A stretch of 64,000 bases of DNA from Viscum album (GCA_963277665.1 OY728128.1:1868940988-1869004987); one strand, 5' to 3'; positions 49,841 to 63,187 are shown, numbered from the stretch's first letter. Program-made: numbers and translations. The notes: generated by a model from the sequence alone, not told the origin.

Positions 49841-51500
49841 TCATGTCTTATTAATATTCCTAAATTAGATCCTATAGAGTTATATTCATTATAATAATCA
49901 TAGAAAATTTCTCATCCAAAAAGAAGAGTTTTATTCTTACTAAATTGGGATTCAAACATTATACATCATTAATTAAAATAATAATTTATATATTTTTTAT
50001 AATTATAATTTGAAAAACTAATAACATTTTTAAAATAAAAAGTTCAAAATTATCTTAGAATTTATGTTTCTGAACTTTCTAAAAAAATTTATTTTTATGT
50101 GAATAGTAGGAAATAACAATTTTTAGGATCTTTCATGTATTTACAAACTCTCATTCTATTATGGATTAGTTTAAAATTTTAATTAGTTAATTTTTATAAA
50201 TAATATTCAAATAAATTTCATATTAATTAATATTACCCTTGATTTTTCTATAAAACCTTTTTATACATAAAAATGCATCTTTCAGGAAAATAGGTTTTTG
50301 ACACATTTTATGTATTTATTTTCAAAGAAATTCCTAAAAATTATAGAAATTAAATTTGATAAAATTATAACCATATTTGGAATCAAAATTTAATTTTTTT
50401 TAATGAATCCATTTTCATTTTTTTCATTATGAATAGTAACTATTTTGTAAAAAAAGTTGTTACCACGATAAGAGTTAAAACAGGTTATAGGGGTTAAATG
50501 TAAAATTATAAGGATTAAAATAATCTAAAAATTTTCTAAATCCTATTTTATGGTCATATTACGACCCAATATCATCTTGTATTCGAATATGAGTAATTTT
50601 GGAGCCATGTGGACTTATTATTTCATTAATATATTTTAATATTTTGAAAAATTCCAAGTGTGTCCTCTCCCTCTCTTATAAAAGGACACCCCGCCTCATC
50701 TATTTTCAACACTTGAAGAGCCTCTTATCCTACCCAATAATGACCCAAATCCATTTATAAAACATGTAACCATGTCCTAGAGGTCCTGTTTTGAACATAA
50801 TACCATCCTAATAACATTTTAATTATAAACCTAAGGAGGTTGTTCGAAGAAGAGGTATAGTTCATGATGGTGTATTTTTTTCCTTATTTAACCTCATCCA
50901 AATCTATCCTAACCACTATGATATAATAACATAATTATCTACCATATAATTAAATTTTATTATGTTTATGTTATAACCCATTTTATCAACTTTTCCATCT
51001 TATTGTAAATGGAAACATCACTTGTGTGTATGTAGGGACTACCACCTCCATGAAGCAATGTCTATCATTTTTCTTCACTAAATGATATGAGGAGTTAAAA
51101 TGATAAAACAGATGAATATATATGATATTCATTAAATTGTTATAATTATACAAATATAATATATAATATATTTTCTTACCTTTATATCCATTGAAATAAT
51201 GACAATGTCGTTCATGCGTACAAGTCAAATACTTCCTGTATGAAGTGATGAGGTCCATTTTTCATTTCCAATTTATATGGATGGTCATAACGATGAAAAA
51301 AATTGATGAACCTACTTTTATTTGTATTTTATTTATTTTTAATAATTCATAATTTATTTATAACTTTATTTCAATATGAATTTAGTAAAGAAGAACATCT
51401 TGAATGTTTATTCATGTTCCCAGGCATGTTTATTGATGTTTTGAAGAAGATTCTTCCATTGAAGTTCGAAGGTCACAAGAGAATATTTTGGATGAATTGA
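49840..51500 (+). repeat. Chromovirus LTR, 5' portion
   Basis: The start matches the 13994 and 34027 LTRs (GAGTTATATTCATTATAATA at 49875, GTGAATAGTAGGAAATAACA at 50099). TATAAAAGG lies at 50677, and two repeat units have cores at 51042 (ACTACCACCTCCATGAAGC) and about 51232. The 3' part cannot be followed past about 51500. The frames 50986-51258 and 51303-51500 fall inside it and are not genes. Confidence 0.6.
50677..50685 (+). promoter_or_regulatory. TATA box of LTR
   Basis: TATAAAAGG is preceded by CCTCTCCCTCTCT and followed by ACACCCCGCCTC. It lies about 837 bp into the LTR. Confidence 0.6.
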
Positions 51501-52621
51501 ATTTAAGTATACCATTTTTTAATAGGTCTTTATGGATTCAAGAATATTATCAAAATTTTCAAATTGTTTAAAAAAAAATCAGAAGGTGGTAAACCATGAA
51601 AATATTAATTTTTATGAAAAAAAATGTTTAGATGAAGGCATGTAATATCATTATTATTTGAATGGATAATTTGGAGAAGTGGAAGTATGAAGGACATAAA
51701 AATTACATATCTATTTTCTATGAAGGTCAATTTTAAGTGGGAATAATTTTGGATTTTATTTTTTCAAATTTGGAAAATATTGAGTATATTTTGAGACTTA
51801 ACTAAAAAATTGCCCAACAATTCTATCTCACAAGTCTAGATCAATCCCACGCCTATGGGAGCGGGGATCATCCATGTGGGATATATATTCAATAAAACTA
51901 TCATTGAATGAGTAGTGTTCTTTCTTAATGCTGGTAGAGAGTGTTCATGGGGTGTACATGGAGGTTCTTGGGTGACCATGTAGGTGTCAAGTGCCCTGGT
52001 GATGGGTGTTGGTGTGTATGTTTATTTAGGTGATGAACCTGTTGCTATATCAAATGGATGAAGAAAAAAATGTTTATATATAGTTACCTAAATGAGGGAA
52101 TGTCTAATGTGGAATGGGAATAGAGAAGGTATTATTCACCTTCTAAAAAAATATGTGCATATAATGATGACCACTCGATTAAAAATTTATTTTCCATTTG
52201 ATCACTTCATTTAATCAACATCAACCTCTATCCATATAGATTTCTATGTGATAGCTCAAGATTATCAATTTCACCATTCAAAGTGTGTGATGTTCATTGT
52301 TCCAACCATCTCCCTTGATTGAGTTTTGATAATTATACATTCGTGACATCATGAATGAAATTCACATCTTGAATGCATGAGGTAATAAAAATAATGATCT
52401 ATGAGTGAATGAGACATGAAGTTATAAAAGACCAATTGAGTGTCCAAAATAATGGGTGATATTAGGTTAAGGTCTTTCATGAAATAATTCTATCATGAAT
52501 TTGATTCTAAACTCACAAAGGGATAAGAATCCAATTAATGTGAATATTCCATAAAACTCATTAGCTTATCAAAAATAAAGGAAACCCACATTCTAATAAT
52601 TAAAAATATGTTGAGATATAC
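51500..52621. other. Unassigned stretch between elements
   Basis: No coding family recognised. A G/T-rich part at 51925-52030 (GGTGTACATGGAGGTTCTTG, GGTGATGGGTGTTGGTGTG) and a GC-richer part at 51840-51885 stand out. It probably continues LTR-derived sequence interrupted by the next element. Confidence 0.4.
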
Positions 52622-54653
52622 TATAACTTCCCACCCCTTCTCATTTTCTTGAGAGGGTGGAAGGGCATTACATTTCCTTAAGTGGCATCCCCAAGATTCC
52701 AAACGCTGGCAATAAATGTCGAAGGGATTCCATACATGTGGGGGATGATTTTCCCTTTAAGAATAAAACTAGTAACCAAAAAATACAGAGCTAAAAAACC
52801 ACTATATGATTCATGATAAGAATGAAAGACAACTCAACATTTCAACTATCAAAATCATACTAAAATCAAGTGCCACAATGGAAGACTACAATGTCAAATT
52901 AAACAATGGAAGATAAACTAATAACACTCCAAGACAACCACAGGAAAAAAAGATCCACAAAATCCATGCTCTAACTTCGCCAAACATCCCAAGAATCGTG
53001 AAGGACTACTAAAGACATGTGATACATTACCTTTTCTCATGTCTCGAAAGATGACATCTGCAAAAGCACCAAAGTTCCAAAGCAGGGGTGAGTACTAAAA
53101 CTCAATAGATTTTCCACAATGACTTCCCAACTCACACCACTAGGATAGAACATGTTAGAAACATTTATATAAAACAATCTATATAAAAAAATTCTAAAAT
53201 ATTTTATATAAAAATATAAACAAATTCCATTGTAAACAGTTTTCCAAGGAAAGCTCATAAACAATTTATTAAATCATTTAACATTTTATTTTTGGCATAA
53301 CCCATTCCTTTCCACACAACAATACATCCAACCATGCATATAACCCATGGACCTCCCTATAAACAGGAGTGTGGATTCATCCTTCCACAAATCCATCACT
53401 TAGTGCACCACTTTTATGAGGGTAGCTCACACCCATATTTGTCCCATCCTTTTGATGGGGGGTACTTCATGCACTTATCCATCCCAATGCATATGAACAC
53501 ACACCACATAACCATTCCAACTCATTCCAAATCCATGTTTGTTAAAATCATTCAATAAAACCTCATGATTTTTATTGATAACCATTTTACAATGCAGAAA
53601 AACCAATAATTATTTTAAAATCAACATTTTAAAACCATGTTATCAAGACACTTTCCAACAACACACCAAAGTTCCCAATTTCCACAAACTGTCACTCAAG
53701 ATTGTTTTAACAATAATTTCAAAATGAATAAATGATCAATTTAAATAAAGGAAAATAATTTGAAACTAAACCTTCAAGTTCTAAAATAGATGTGTTGAGA
53801 GTTAATCCACCTACCTCAAGAGTTTTTTCAAAAATGATAAACAGTGGAAAAACGCCACAAAACTGGGTTGAATCCCCATGAATTGTCCTTAGATATCTTC
53901 CCCTATCAATAACAAGAATTAATATAAACATATTTTTCATCCACAACCTTATATCTACCCACATTAGTCATCGATCTAAGAAAACAAGAGTAAGGGAGAA
54001 GTATATCTAATAAAATGCATCAAGAACGATGAATAATAAAGCCTTTCCACAAGAATCGGGCATCAAATCACTAAGGGGTGGCTTCAGATTGCTTCCAAAT
54101 TTCTTGGGATAGGTTCTCCGACCTTGGAGAGAGAAAAATTCAGATTTAGGGGCGTTTTGGGGCCAATATGAGGCTCTTGGAGAAAAAAATTTAGTTGGAT
54201 CCACAATTTAATGATCTAACTTTGATCCTCACATAGTTTAGTCACACGGTTAGTTAAACTGTGCACTAACCCTACTCTAACCACAGCCTTAAGGATAAAC
54301 CTCACATGGTCGGCTCACATGGTTGGCTCACATGGTTACCAAACCATGTGACAACCATTCCAAATCTCATTTTCAAACAAATGAACCACATTACATGGTT
54401 TCTCATAGGGTCCCACGTGGTTTGGACAAACTGTGCACAGCCCGTGCACCTTCCATTTTTTCCATGTCTCACTGTGCACATTTTTTTTCAAGTGTTTCAT
54501 GGTTTCCAAAAATTGTACACCACCCATTCACCTATAGGAAAGCCCTAAAAACTCTCAAAAAGTTATCCAAACATTCCCAAACATCATCCTTATACTTTAT
54601 ATTCTTAAAAATAATAAATAAAGGGTTACATACTAGAATCCTAGGGTGATACA
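52622..54653 (-). repeat. 3' LTR of third chromovirus (2032 bp)
   Basis: On the minus strand it starts TGTATCACCCTAGG at 54653 and ends GGGAAGTTATA at 52622, where the terminal CA became TA. It matches 59899-61902 throughout. It contains three close copies of CTCACATGGT at 54301-54338. Frames at 53037-53264, 53334-53558, 53719-53964, 54007-54204 and 54306-54649 are LTR sequence without protein similarity. Confidence 0.9.
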
Positions 54654-54657
54654 TTAT

Positions 54658-54667
54658 CCCCCCCCCC
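54658..54667 (-). other. Polypurine tract, run of ten G
   Basis: On the minus strand GGGGGGGGGG is followed by ATAA and then the LTR start. Pure G runs in such AT-rich DNA occur almost only at or inside LTRs here. Confidence 0.75.
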
Positions 54668-54679
54668 ATTAGTCTATCC

Positions 54680-57600
54680 ATCCCTGGAAAGTAAAAAACC
54701 ATCAGTGCCCTAAAATAGTTCTAGTCATTTCTCTTTCATATCCTTCTCTCGTTCCCAATTCTCTTCCTGAACTTGGCCATATTTCCACAAAACCCGCACT
54801 AGGCCGATGCTTTTCCCATGCAAGACTTTCTCTTGCCTATCCAAAATCCACACTGGGATATATACCAATGAATCATCCGACTATAGGACAATGTGATCCC
54901 ATCTAATCACATAGTCAAGATCAAGTTGATACTTTTTCATGTGAGATAAGTGAAACACATTGTGTACCACACCAAACCATGATGTAAATTCAAAACGATA
55001 TGCCACCTCAATAACCTGTTTTATTATCTCAAAAGGTATTATGTAACAAGGACATAACTTTCCATGCTTCCTAAAACATTGATGTCCAAGCCTTGGAGAG
55101 ATCCTCAAGAACACATGATCACTCACTGCGAGTGACAATGACTATCAATGATGATCCACATAAGATTTGTGATGACTCTAAGCCATCTCCATCCTCTTTC
55201 TATTCAATTGAATATTCTCAGTTGTTTCTTAGACAAGGTTCATCCCAACTAGTGAAGTCTCACCTATTTTCACCCAATATAGTGGAGAATGGAAAGGGTG
55301 CCCAAGAAATGATTTTAAAGGAGGTATATGTATCGAGGCTTAATAGTTATTATTATAAAAGAACTACACCAACGGCATGCATTCTTACCATGAGATACCA
55401 AACTCCATTACACAATACCACAACATATCTCCTAATGTTTCTATCTTCCATTCGTATTGCCCATCCGTCTGAGGATGATACGTTTTACTCATAGTCAATT
55501 AAGTCCTAAGGGATTTCTGTAAGGATTTCCAAAAATGAGACGTGAATCACAGGTCTCTTTCTGACACGGTCGAAATTGATTTTCTATGTCTCTTTACTAA
55601 TTCTCGGATATATATTTTGGACATATCCTCCACTATATGAGTTTCAATAATAGGGATCAAATGGGTGGACTTGGTAAGTCAATACACTATCACCCATATG
55701 GTATCGTTCTTCCGAACCGTTCTTGGGATACCTGTTACAAAATCCATGGATGTCTGCTTTAATTTCCACACTAGGATAGGTAAAGAATGTAACATACCTA
55801 CTAGTCATTAATGGTATGCCTTAACTTTATAACGAGTTAAGAATTGTAAACAAACTCATCCACTTTACTTTTTATGTTGATCCACCAAAACTATGCTTTT
55901 AATGCCTTAGACATCTTCTATATTCCCATATAAACAGCCCATCTCGAATGGTGGTTAGCATGAAGAAGTTATTCCTGATAAGTCATAGGTACAAACATCA
56001 AATTTCTAAACCCCGACACTGATGTCACATCCAGCTTCCATCCCTCAATGGTCTCCCCGCCATTGAGTTTTGAACTCATTGAATCACATTCTATATTGGA
56101 TGTATGTTCCTATTTAACCATATTTACCAAATCAGGAACCATGAAAACTAAAAATAAAACCGAAATATTACCTCATTCTTTGCATTCCACATGCATATCG
56201 GCTAGGACTGACATCAATTGCCATTCATTTGAATCCTATTTTTTCAACTAAGTATATGACTTTCTGCTTAATGCATCAGCCACCGAATTTCCTTTACCCA
56301 ATGTATACATCAATTAAAAGTAAAACATATGTAGGTACTCCATCCATATCCTTTTTCTCAGATTTAAATCTCATTGTGAGAAAATATGTTTTAAGATCTT
56401 ATGATTTGTGAACATAGTAAATTTATCACCAAAGAGATAATGATTCCATGTCTTTAAAGCATGGATGACTATAGATAACTCCAAATCATGTGTTGTTTAT
56501 TTATTCTCATGCACCCTCAAATGCCTTGATCCATAAGAAACAACATGGTCTCCTTTCATGAGAACACACCCCAACCTAGATCCCAAAGAATCACAATACA
56601 CCACATACCCTTATCCTGGTTTTGGAAAAATCGCGATTGGTGTTGATGTAAGGAGAACTTTCAACTCCTGAAAATATTTCTAGCATTCCTCGGTCCATTG
56701 TAAAGGAATATTCTTGTTTTTCAAAGCTTTCATATGTGAGTCTAGTCATGGTAAATCATGAATGAAGTGTTGTTAATAACTAGTAATAGCAATAAAACTC
56801 TATATCTCAAAGACATTCTTTAGTGGTTACCAAGAGATAAATGATTCTATCTTATATGGACCCACTAAAACACCACTTTCAGAAATTACATGGACAAGAA
56901 CATACCTCTTATATCCAAAAAATAAACTTTGATAATTTGGAATACAAACAATGTTCTCTCAAGATCTCCAACACTATCGCCAAATGTTGCTCATGCTCAG
57001 CCTTTGTCCTTGAATACACCAATATATCATCCAAAAATACAACCATAAAAGAATCCAGATATCACTGAAATATCTAATTCACCAATTCCATAAATACCAA
57101 TGGTGCATTCATAAGACCTAAAGGTATTTACACATATTCATAATGGTCATATCTACTTATGAAAGCTGTTTTCAGAATATCCTCCTTTTAAACTCAGAAT
57201 TGGTGATATCCTGGTCATAAGTCAACATTGGAGAACCACTAAGCTCCCCTAAATTGATTGAACATATCATAAATTCATAGAAGTGAATACCTTTTATTTA
57301 TCATTACTTGGTTAAGATTACAATAATCTACACATAGCCGTAAAGTTCCATATACTTTCTTTGAAAACAAAACTGGGGTTTCCCATGGAGATGTGCTCAG
57401 ATGAATGAAACCTTTACTTTCCAGCTCTTCCCACTACAATTTCAGCTCCTTTAATTATTTTAGTTCCAACCTATAATACAGAAGTGAAATAGGATTGGTC
57501 CCTGTGAGGAGATCAATCGTAAACTACACTTCCCTTACTAATGGTAACCTAGAGAAATTTTCAGGAAACACGTATGGAAACTGATTCACCATTTCTAGAA

Positions 57601-59258
57601 AACTACTATTCTCAATCTCTTCCATCGATGCCAAATTCAACACCTCAAACTAGTATGAGATAGTTCTAACTGCTAGTATTAACAAGCTCGTTTCACCATT
57701 CATTATGACCCCTTCTCCTCTAAATAGATACTCAAGAGCATACTCGGTCTTGAAACTAACTGTTCTATTATAGTGGTCGATGTGAGCCTTGAACATTGTC
57801 AACCAGTCCATACCTAAGATTACATCATAGAAATCCATGTCCAACTCAAAGAAATATCATTTCACCTCAACTCCATCAATGGTTATAGAACATTCTCTAC
57901 ATATAAAGGCTCAACATTCTTTTTTCCTAAGAGAAACTTGATGTTTTATCATGGAGGGAATCATCTCAAGTATTAAACATTGAAAATCAGCATCATCAGA
58001 AGAAATAAAGGAATGTGACGCACCAGTATCAAACATCACATTCATAAGGGTATAATTCAAAATAATCTCACCTCTCACTATAGATAGTTTAGCCTGATCG
58101 TCCACAATCACCTGCTCATCTCCATATAATTGATTCATCGATTCACATTGTTCTTTGTTTCCCTTCTAAGATATCCCTACCTAAGGAGTCATGGTATTCC
58201 AATAATCACCATGGCTAGCTCTGTTCTTCTAAAAATATTGATTCTGTTGTTCTCATCCCATCTAATCATACGATGTTTATGAAACTTAATAAGTGTTCCA
58301 AGAACCTGACCTTAAAGCATTATGATAATAGCACTAAATATGCCTCGTCTGGTTATATTTGTGGTATGCTCTAGGTTGTTTCATACACTCTCACTTTATG
58401 TGATCAAGTGAACCATGTTGGAAACATCCTTCTTTGGTCTTGGGTTGTGGAGGAAGGTTCACTAATCCAGTCATCTGATTTTGATTCACACTCCCACCTT
58501 TGAAGTAGGTGTCCCTCTTCCGCTTTCTCCCAGCATTAGAGTTCACATCAATTCCAATGGGTATCAACATATTTCTCCTACCATATCTCTTGAGGTGTCC
58601 CTTTTATCCATTGTTTCTCTATTAACCATATTTGTATAGTCTATAATATAGAGCATAACTATCTTCAAGATAATCTCCTACCTTAGCCCTGATTCAAAGA
58701 TGTGTGCCTTCAAGGATGAACTAGTCATAACCTCAAGTGAAAAGCATACTAAATTCATGAATTTAGCCGCATACTCAGTGAAAGAGAGATTTTCCTACTT
58801 AAAGATGAAAAATTCCATAATTCTATGAATCTTGAATGTGTGAGGATATAATTTTTTGTTAAATAACTCCTCAAAATCCTCCCAACTAAGGCCTTGATTT
58901 TCTTTAGCTAGAACCACTATATCCCAACACTGGCATGCAAGATCCTCAAGAATATATACCTCCAGTTTGAATTTCAACTCCACTGGTTTGCTGATGAAAT
59001 CTAAGTTATGATTCATCCAATTCAGTTATACCTCTATCTTTTCTAGTTCAGAATCACCCTGAAAGATGGGTGGATTCTAATTCTGGAACTGGAAAAATGA
59101 TCCACTTACCTTGGCTCATCCCTCCAATTTCATATTTACACAGCTTCAAATGCTTGGACGATACTATGAACTAGATATTGGTTCACATATGGCTTAGGTG
59201 AAACCACGTTCTCCTCAGCTTCTTCTAGTTGCTTTCTACGATTCCTATTGGGTGCCAT
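54680..59258 (-). pseudogene. gag-pol polyprotein of third chromovirus, broken
   Basis: The start is ATG at 59258 (MAPNRNRRKQLEEAEENVV). The gag core is the open frame 59016-58795 (LACQCWDIVV, LSWEDFEELFNKKLYPHTF). The zinc knuckle near 58430-58385 reads CFQHGSLDHIK*EC, with one Cys changed to His. Protease has VMFDTGASHSFISS near 58040-58000 and DVILGMDWLTMFKAHID in 57844-57650. RT spans about 57480-56850, with [24 protein letters not shown] and the active site [11 protein letters not shown] at about 57040-57015. RNase H near 56610-56250 has VVYCDSLGSRLGCVLMKGD and NSVADALSRK. The integrase core near 55755-55420 has DFVTGIPRTVRKND, YIRELVKRH and TYHPQTDGQYEW. The C-terminal part (55138-54881) has DHVFLRISPRLGHQCFRKHG and VHNVFHLSHMKKY. 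A chromodomain remnant follows. Catalytic residues are mostly kept, but stops and frameshifts break the chain. Confidence 0.93.
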
Positions 59259-59803
59259 TTTCTAAACAACAACAAACTTCATAAGTCTCACTCTCTATTA
59301 AATGAAGGGTAAACAATTTAAAATTATATCACATCAACTATCACAACATTTCTTTCTAAAATTAAACTTTTCCATATTTAACCATTTTTAAAATCATTAA
59401 ACTTGATTTTTGAAAATCAAACCATTTTCAAAACACCTCCATCGTGATCTTTTTCAAAATCTTTCATTTGAAAAGACTTTCAAAAAAAATTCAAAAATCA
59501 ACACTTTTTCACAAAACATAAATCATTACTCGAAATGATGTATTCAATCCTAGTGATAATTCATTCCTCTAATGCATGGCATGCTCATATCCTTGGCTAA
59601 ACCCGTGACAATGATATTTCAAAGTCCTATAAGTGTCTCCAAAACATGTTTGTACCCAACTCCCTTGTAACTTGAAGTTTAGCATAAAAAGGTTAACTAC
59701 ATCTTTTTAGTCTCTACATTTCATGTCTCGATTATCCTACTCCTTTCTATGATCACAACTCAAGGAATAGAAAATAATGAATTCAACTCCAAGACTGACA
59801 TCA

Positions 59804-59900
59804 CTGATGACCACTTGTACCAAACAGATTTTGGATCGAACAAAACAGATACCACTTGTCCCAAACAGACTTTTAGACCAAACAAAACTGATACCATTTG
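59804..59900 (-). repeat. ~42-bp tandem duplication covering the primer site
   Basis: Two units of about 41-42 bp (plus strand from ACCACTTGTACCAAACAG and ACCACTTGTCCCAAACAG) and a partial third that includes the primer site and the LTR edge (GATACCATTTGTAAT). The duplication therefore creates a second, imperfect primer-site-like sequence further inside. Confidence 0.75.
59888..59896 (-). other. Primer-binding site, initiator Met tRNA
   Basis: TGGTATCAG on the minus strand begins two bases after the 5' LTR edge at 59899, as in the 17765 site. Confidence 0.88.
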
Positions 59901-61902
59901 TAATTACCCATCCCTTCTCATTGTCTTGAGAGGGAGGAAAGGCATTACTTGGCCTTAAGAAACATCTCCAAGATGCCAAAGGCTGGCTATAAATGTCGAA
60001 GGGATTCTATACATGTGTGGGATGATTTTACCTTTAAGAATAAAACCACTAACCAAAAAATCCACATCTAAAAATCCATTATATGATGCATGATAACAAT
60101 AAAAGAAAACTGAACATTTAAATTATCAAAATCATACTAAAATCAAGTGCCACAACAGAAGACTACAATATCAAATTAATTAGTGGAATAAAAACTAATA
60201 AAACTTCAAGACAACCACAAGACTCCATGCTCCAAAAACTCCATGCTCCAACTTCACCAAATAGTCCAAGTATCATGAAGGAGTGATAAATACATTTGAT
60301 ACTTTACCTTTTCCCATGTCCTGGTAGATGAAATCTGCAAAAGCACTAAAGTTCCAAAGCATGGGTGAGTACTAAAACTCAGTAGATTTTCCCCAATGAA
60401 TTCCCAAAATCACGCAACTAGGATAGAACATGTTAGAAATTTTTATATAAAACAATTTCTAAAATAGTTTATATAAAAATGTAAACAAAATCCATTGTAA
60501 ATAGTTTTCCAAGGAAATCTCATAAACAATTCTTTAAATCATTTATCATTTTCTTTTTGGCATAATTCATTCCTTTCCATACAGCAATACATCCAAACAC
60601 GAATGTAACCCATGGACCTCCCTATACTTGCAAGTGGCGAGTCATACTTCCAATAAGCCTTCACTTAGTGGACCACTTTTATGGGGGTACGTCACACCCA
60701 TATTCGCCCCAACCTTTTGATGAGGGTACTTCATTCCATTATCCATCCCAATGTATATAAACACATGCCACATAACCATGCCAACTCATGCCAAATATAA
60801 GTGTGTTCAAACCATTCAATAAAACATTATTCTTTTTATTGAAAACCATTTTTCCTTGCAGTAAAACCAATAATTATTTTAAAATCAACATTTTAAAACC
60901 ATGCTATCAAAATAATTTACAATAACACACCAAAGTTCCCAATTTCCACAAATCGTCACTCAATAGGGTTCTAAAAATCATTTCACAATGGATAAATGAT
61001 CAATTTCAATCAAGGAAAAAATTGAAACTAATCCTTCAAGTTTTAAAATAGAGGAGTCGAGAGTGAATCCACCCACCTCAAGAGTTTTGATGAAAATGAT
61101 AAAAGTCATGAAAAAACATCACAAAAATTAGTTGAATCTTTATAAACCCACCTTAGATCTCCTCCCCTATCAATAAAAAGACCAAATCTAAACATATTTG
61201 GCATCCACAACCTTAGATCTACCCACAACGGGTGTAGATCTAAGAAAATGAGAGGAAGAGTGAAGTAGATCTAAGAAATCACATCAAGAATGACGAATAA
61301 TGTAGCCTTACCAAAAGAATCATGCTTCAACACACTAAGGGGTGGCTTAGAATTTCTTCCAAATCACTTGGGAGAGGTTCTCAAGCCATTGAGAGAGGAA
61401 AATCCCGATTTAGGACCATTTTTGGGGGGGAAGAGGCACTTAGAGGCAAAAACGGGTTAGATTCATAATTTAAGGATCTAACATTGACCCTCACATGGTT
61501 TAGTCACACGGTTAGTAAAACCGTGCACTAATCATGCTCCACCCACTTCCTTAAGTATGAAATTCATATGATTGTCTCACACATCTACCAAACCAAGTGT
61601 CAACCATGTCAAAGCTCATTATCCAACAAATGAACCAAACTTCATGGTTTCTCCTAGGCTTCTGCATGGTTTGGACAACCTGTGTGTAGCCTGTGCACTT
61701 TCCCTTTTGCCCATGTCTCACTTTACATGGTTTCCTACAAGTGTTGTATGGTTTCCACAAACTATGCACTACCCGTGCACTTGTAGGAAATCCCCAAAAA
61801 CTCTCAAAAAATTCTCCAAACTCTCCCAAACATCACCCTTATACTTTATATATTTAAAAATAATAAATAAAGGGTTACATACCAGAAACTGGGGATTCTA
61901 CA
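59899..61902 (-). repeat. 5' LTR of third chromovirus (2004 bp)
   Basis: On the minus strand it starts TGTAGAATCCCCAG at 61902 and ends GGGTAATTACA at 59899, keeping TG...CA. It matches 52622-54653. The frames 59749-59958, 61551-61829 and 61572-61976 fall in it or across its edge and recur in the partner LTR; they are not genes. Confidence 0.9.
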
Positions 61903-62222
61903 TATGTAATAATTCAAAATCATTGTTTAACATGACATATTTTGTAGGAGAGGGGATGGTGAGTCTTTTTTTATGATTTACTTTGTGTTTGTTTCCCTTT
62001 TGAATTGCAGGATCATTTTTATCTTTGTGTTTGGTTTCCTTAAGTCATTTTTTCATTACTTTTAATGGATTCACTTGTTTACTATTTTTAAAAGTGGTCT
62101 TCCTCACATTTTTGTTTAATAAATGGTTCTTGACCCTTAAATTTTTCATAAAAAAGAAACGATATTAAAATTAGAGGATAGGAGACAGTGTATTGCCTCT
62201 AAATATCAAAGTACCACATTAG
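61903..62222. other. Spacer between third chromovirus and last LTR
   Basis: T-rich, no coding family recognised. Just before 62223 it reads AGAGGATAGGAGACAG, a purine-rich stretch that could be the end of an internal region. Confidence 0.4.
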
Positions 62223-62701
62223 TGTTGGATCGAAAATGTAGATGTATATGTATATTTGAGGGAACAATACAAGAGGGGGGTGAATTGTAGGTTTAAAACT
62301 TTGTGTTTAAACACTTAAGAAGTTAGTTTAAATGATCTTAAACTAATACAATTTACAACAAAAACAAACAACCACAATTGTATTGAATATAAAGGTATGA
62401 TATGATGTAATAATATAAGAAAAGTAAAGCAATTGTATTCAGGATGAATACAATAATCAGAGTAATACAATAGTGAAGGATTCTACCATAAAGCATATAG
62501 AATCAATCGATACAATATGTTACAGTATGATTATAATTGAAACAATTACAAATGAATATGGAAGGAAGAAAGGTAAACAATACAATTCCCTTTCTTAAAA
62601 CAAACAGCAGCAGAAATGTAAAAGTATTACAATTCTTTTGACCCAAAGAGAAGGGTTATCCTTTCACCTAGGATAACAGGTCTGTCTTACCGCCACCTTG
62701 G

Positions 62702-62916
62702 TAAGCCCTCAATACGATGATCGGTACGTCTGTCTTGTTATCCCTGTAAGCCCTCGATACGATGATCGGTACGTCTATCTTGTTATCCCTGAAAACCCTC
62801 AATTTTGCAGGTAATCGGCACCTCTATCTTTCAATCACTTGAAATCCATCGATACGATGATTGGTAGCACCGTCTACCTATCCCCGGCAGCCCTCGATTG
62901 TTATCACCTGATCGGT
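62702..62916 (+). repeat. 45-bp tandem repeat in last LTR
   Basis: Units at 62702-62746 and 62747-62791 are nearly identical. Two diverged units follow (about 62792-62839 and 62840-62887) and then a partial one. The shared core is ATACGATGATCGGTACGTCT. Confidence 0.82.
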
Positions 62917-63088
62917 CTCACAAAGAAAAACAAAGCACTTATTGAAATACAAAAACTAAGAACGAGTCGTTCATTTTTTGTAGTTTCAAGGCTTTCACAC
63001 GAAGTAAGAGAGAAGTCACAGCGTCTCTCTCTAGAACTTGATATAAGCAAAGTCTCACAGTTGTTCTTCTCAGCTTCAAATGACCTCC

Positions 63089-63098
63089 TATTTATAGG
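63089..63098 (+). promoter_or_regulatory. TATA box of last LTR
   Basis: TATTTATAGG lies about 870 bp into the LTR, between the 45-bp array and the MYB-type motifs. This is a plausible core promoter. Confidence 0.55.
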
Positions 63099-63106
63099 AA
63101 TCAGGT

Positions 63107-63187
63107 TCCAACGGTCACATTTCCTCCAACAGTCATATTTCTCTGGAAAACTCATAGGGACTTAGACACCTGGCATTATAACGGTCA
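63107..63187 (+). promoter_or_regulatory. Three MSA-like MYB motifs (AACGG)
   Basis: TCCAACGGTCA at 63107-63117 fits the plant mitosis-specific activator consensus YCYAACGGYYA exactly. TCCAACAGTCA at 63125-63135 and a TAACGGTCA-containing site ending at 63187 differ by a base or two. They lie just downstream of the TATA box. Binding is not shown by sequence alone. Confidence 0.4.

Larger units (their letters stand above)
52622..61902 (-). mobile_element. Third chromovirus, best preserved of the window
   Basis: A 9.3-kb minus-strand Ty3/gypsy chromovirus: 5' LTR 61902-59899, primer site 59896-59888, gag-pol 59258 to about 54680, G-run purine tract, 3' LTR 54653-52622. Flanking pentamers TATAC (52617-52621) and TATGT (61903-61907) could be a target duplication changed by two transitions. 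The frames keep most catalytic residues but still have stops and frameshifts. LTR pair similarity is clear along the whole length, with scattered differences. Confidence 0.9.

Noticed and set aside
54306..54649. 80- and 108-residue overlapping frames in the third chromovirus 3' LTR
   Set aside because: They recur as diverged frames in the partner LTR (61572-61976), have no protein similarity, and overlap each other in different frames.
62839..63165. 108-residue plus frame and 83-residue minus frame near the right end
   Set aside because: Both overlap the repeat array and the TATA box of the LTR. Neither shows a recognisable domain.
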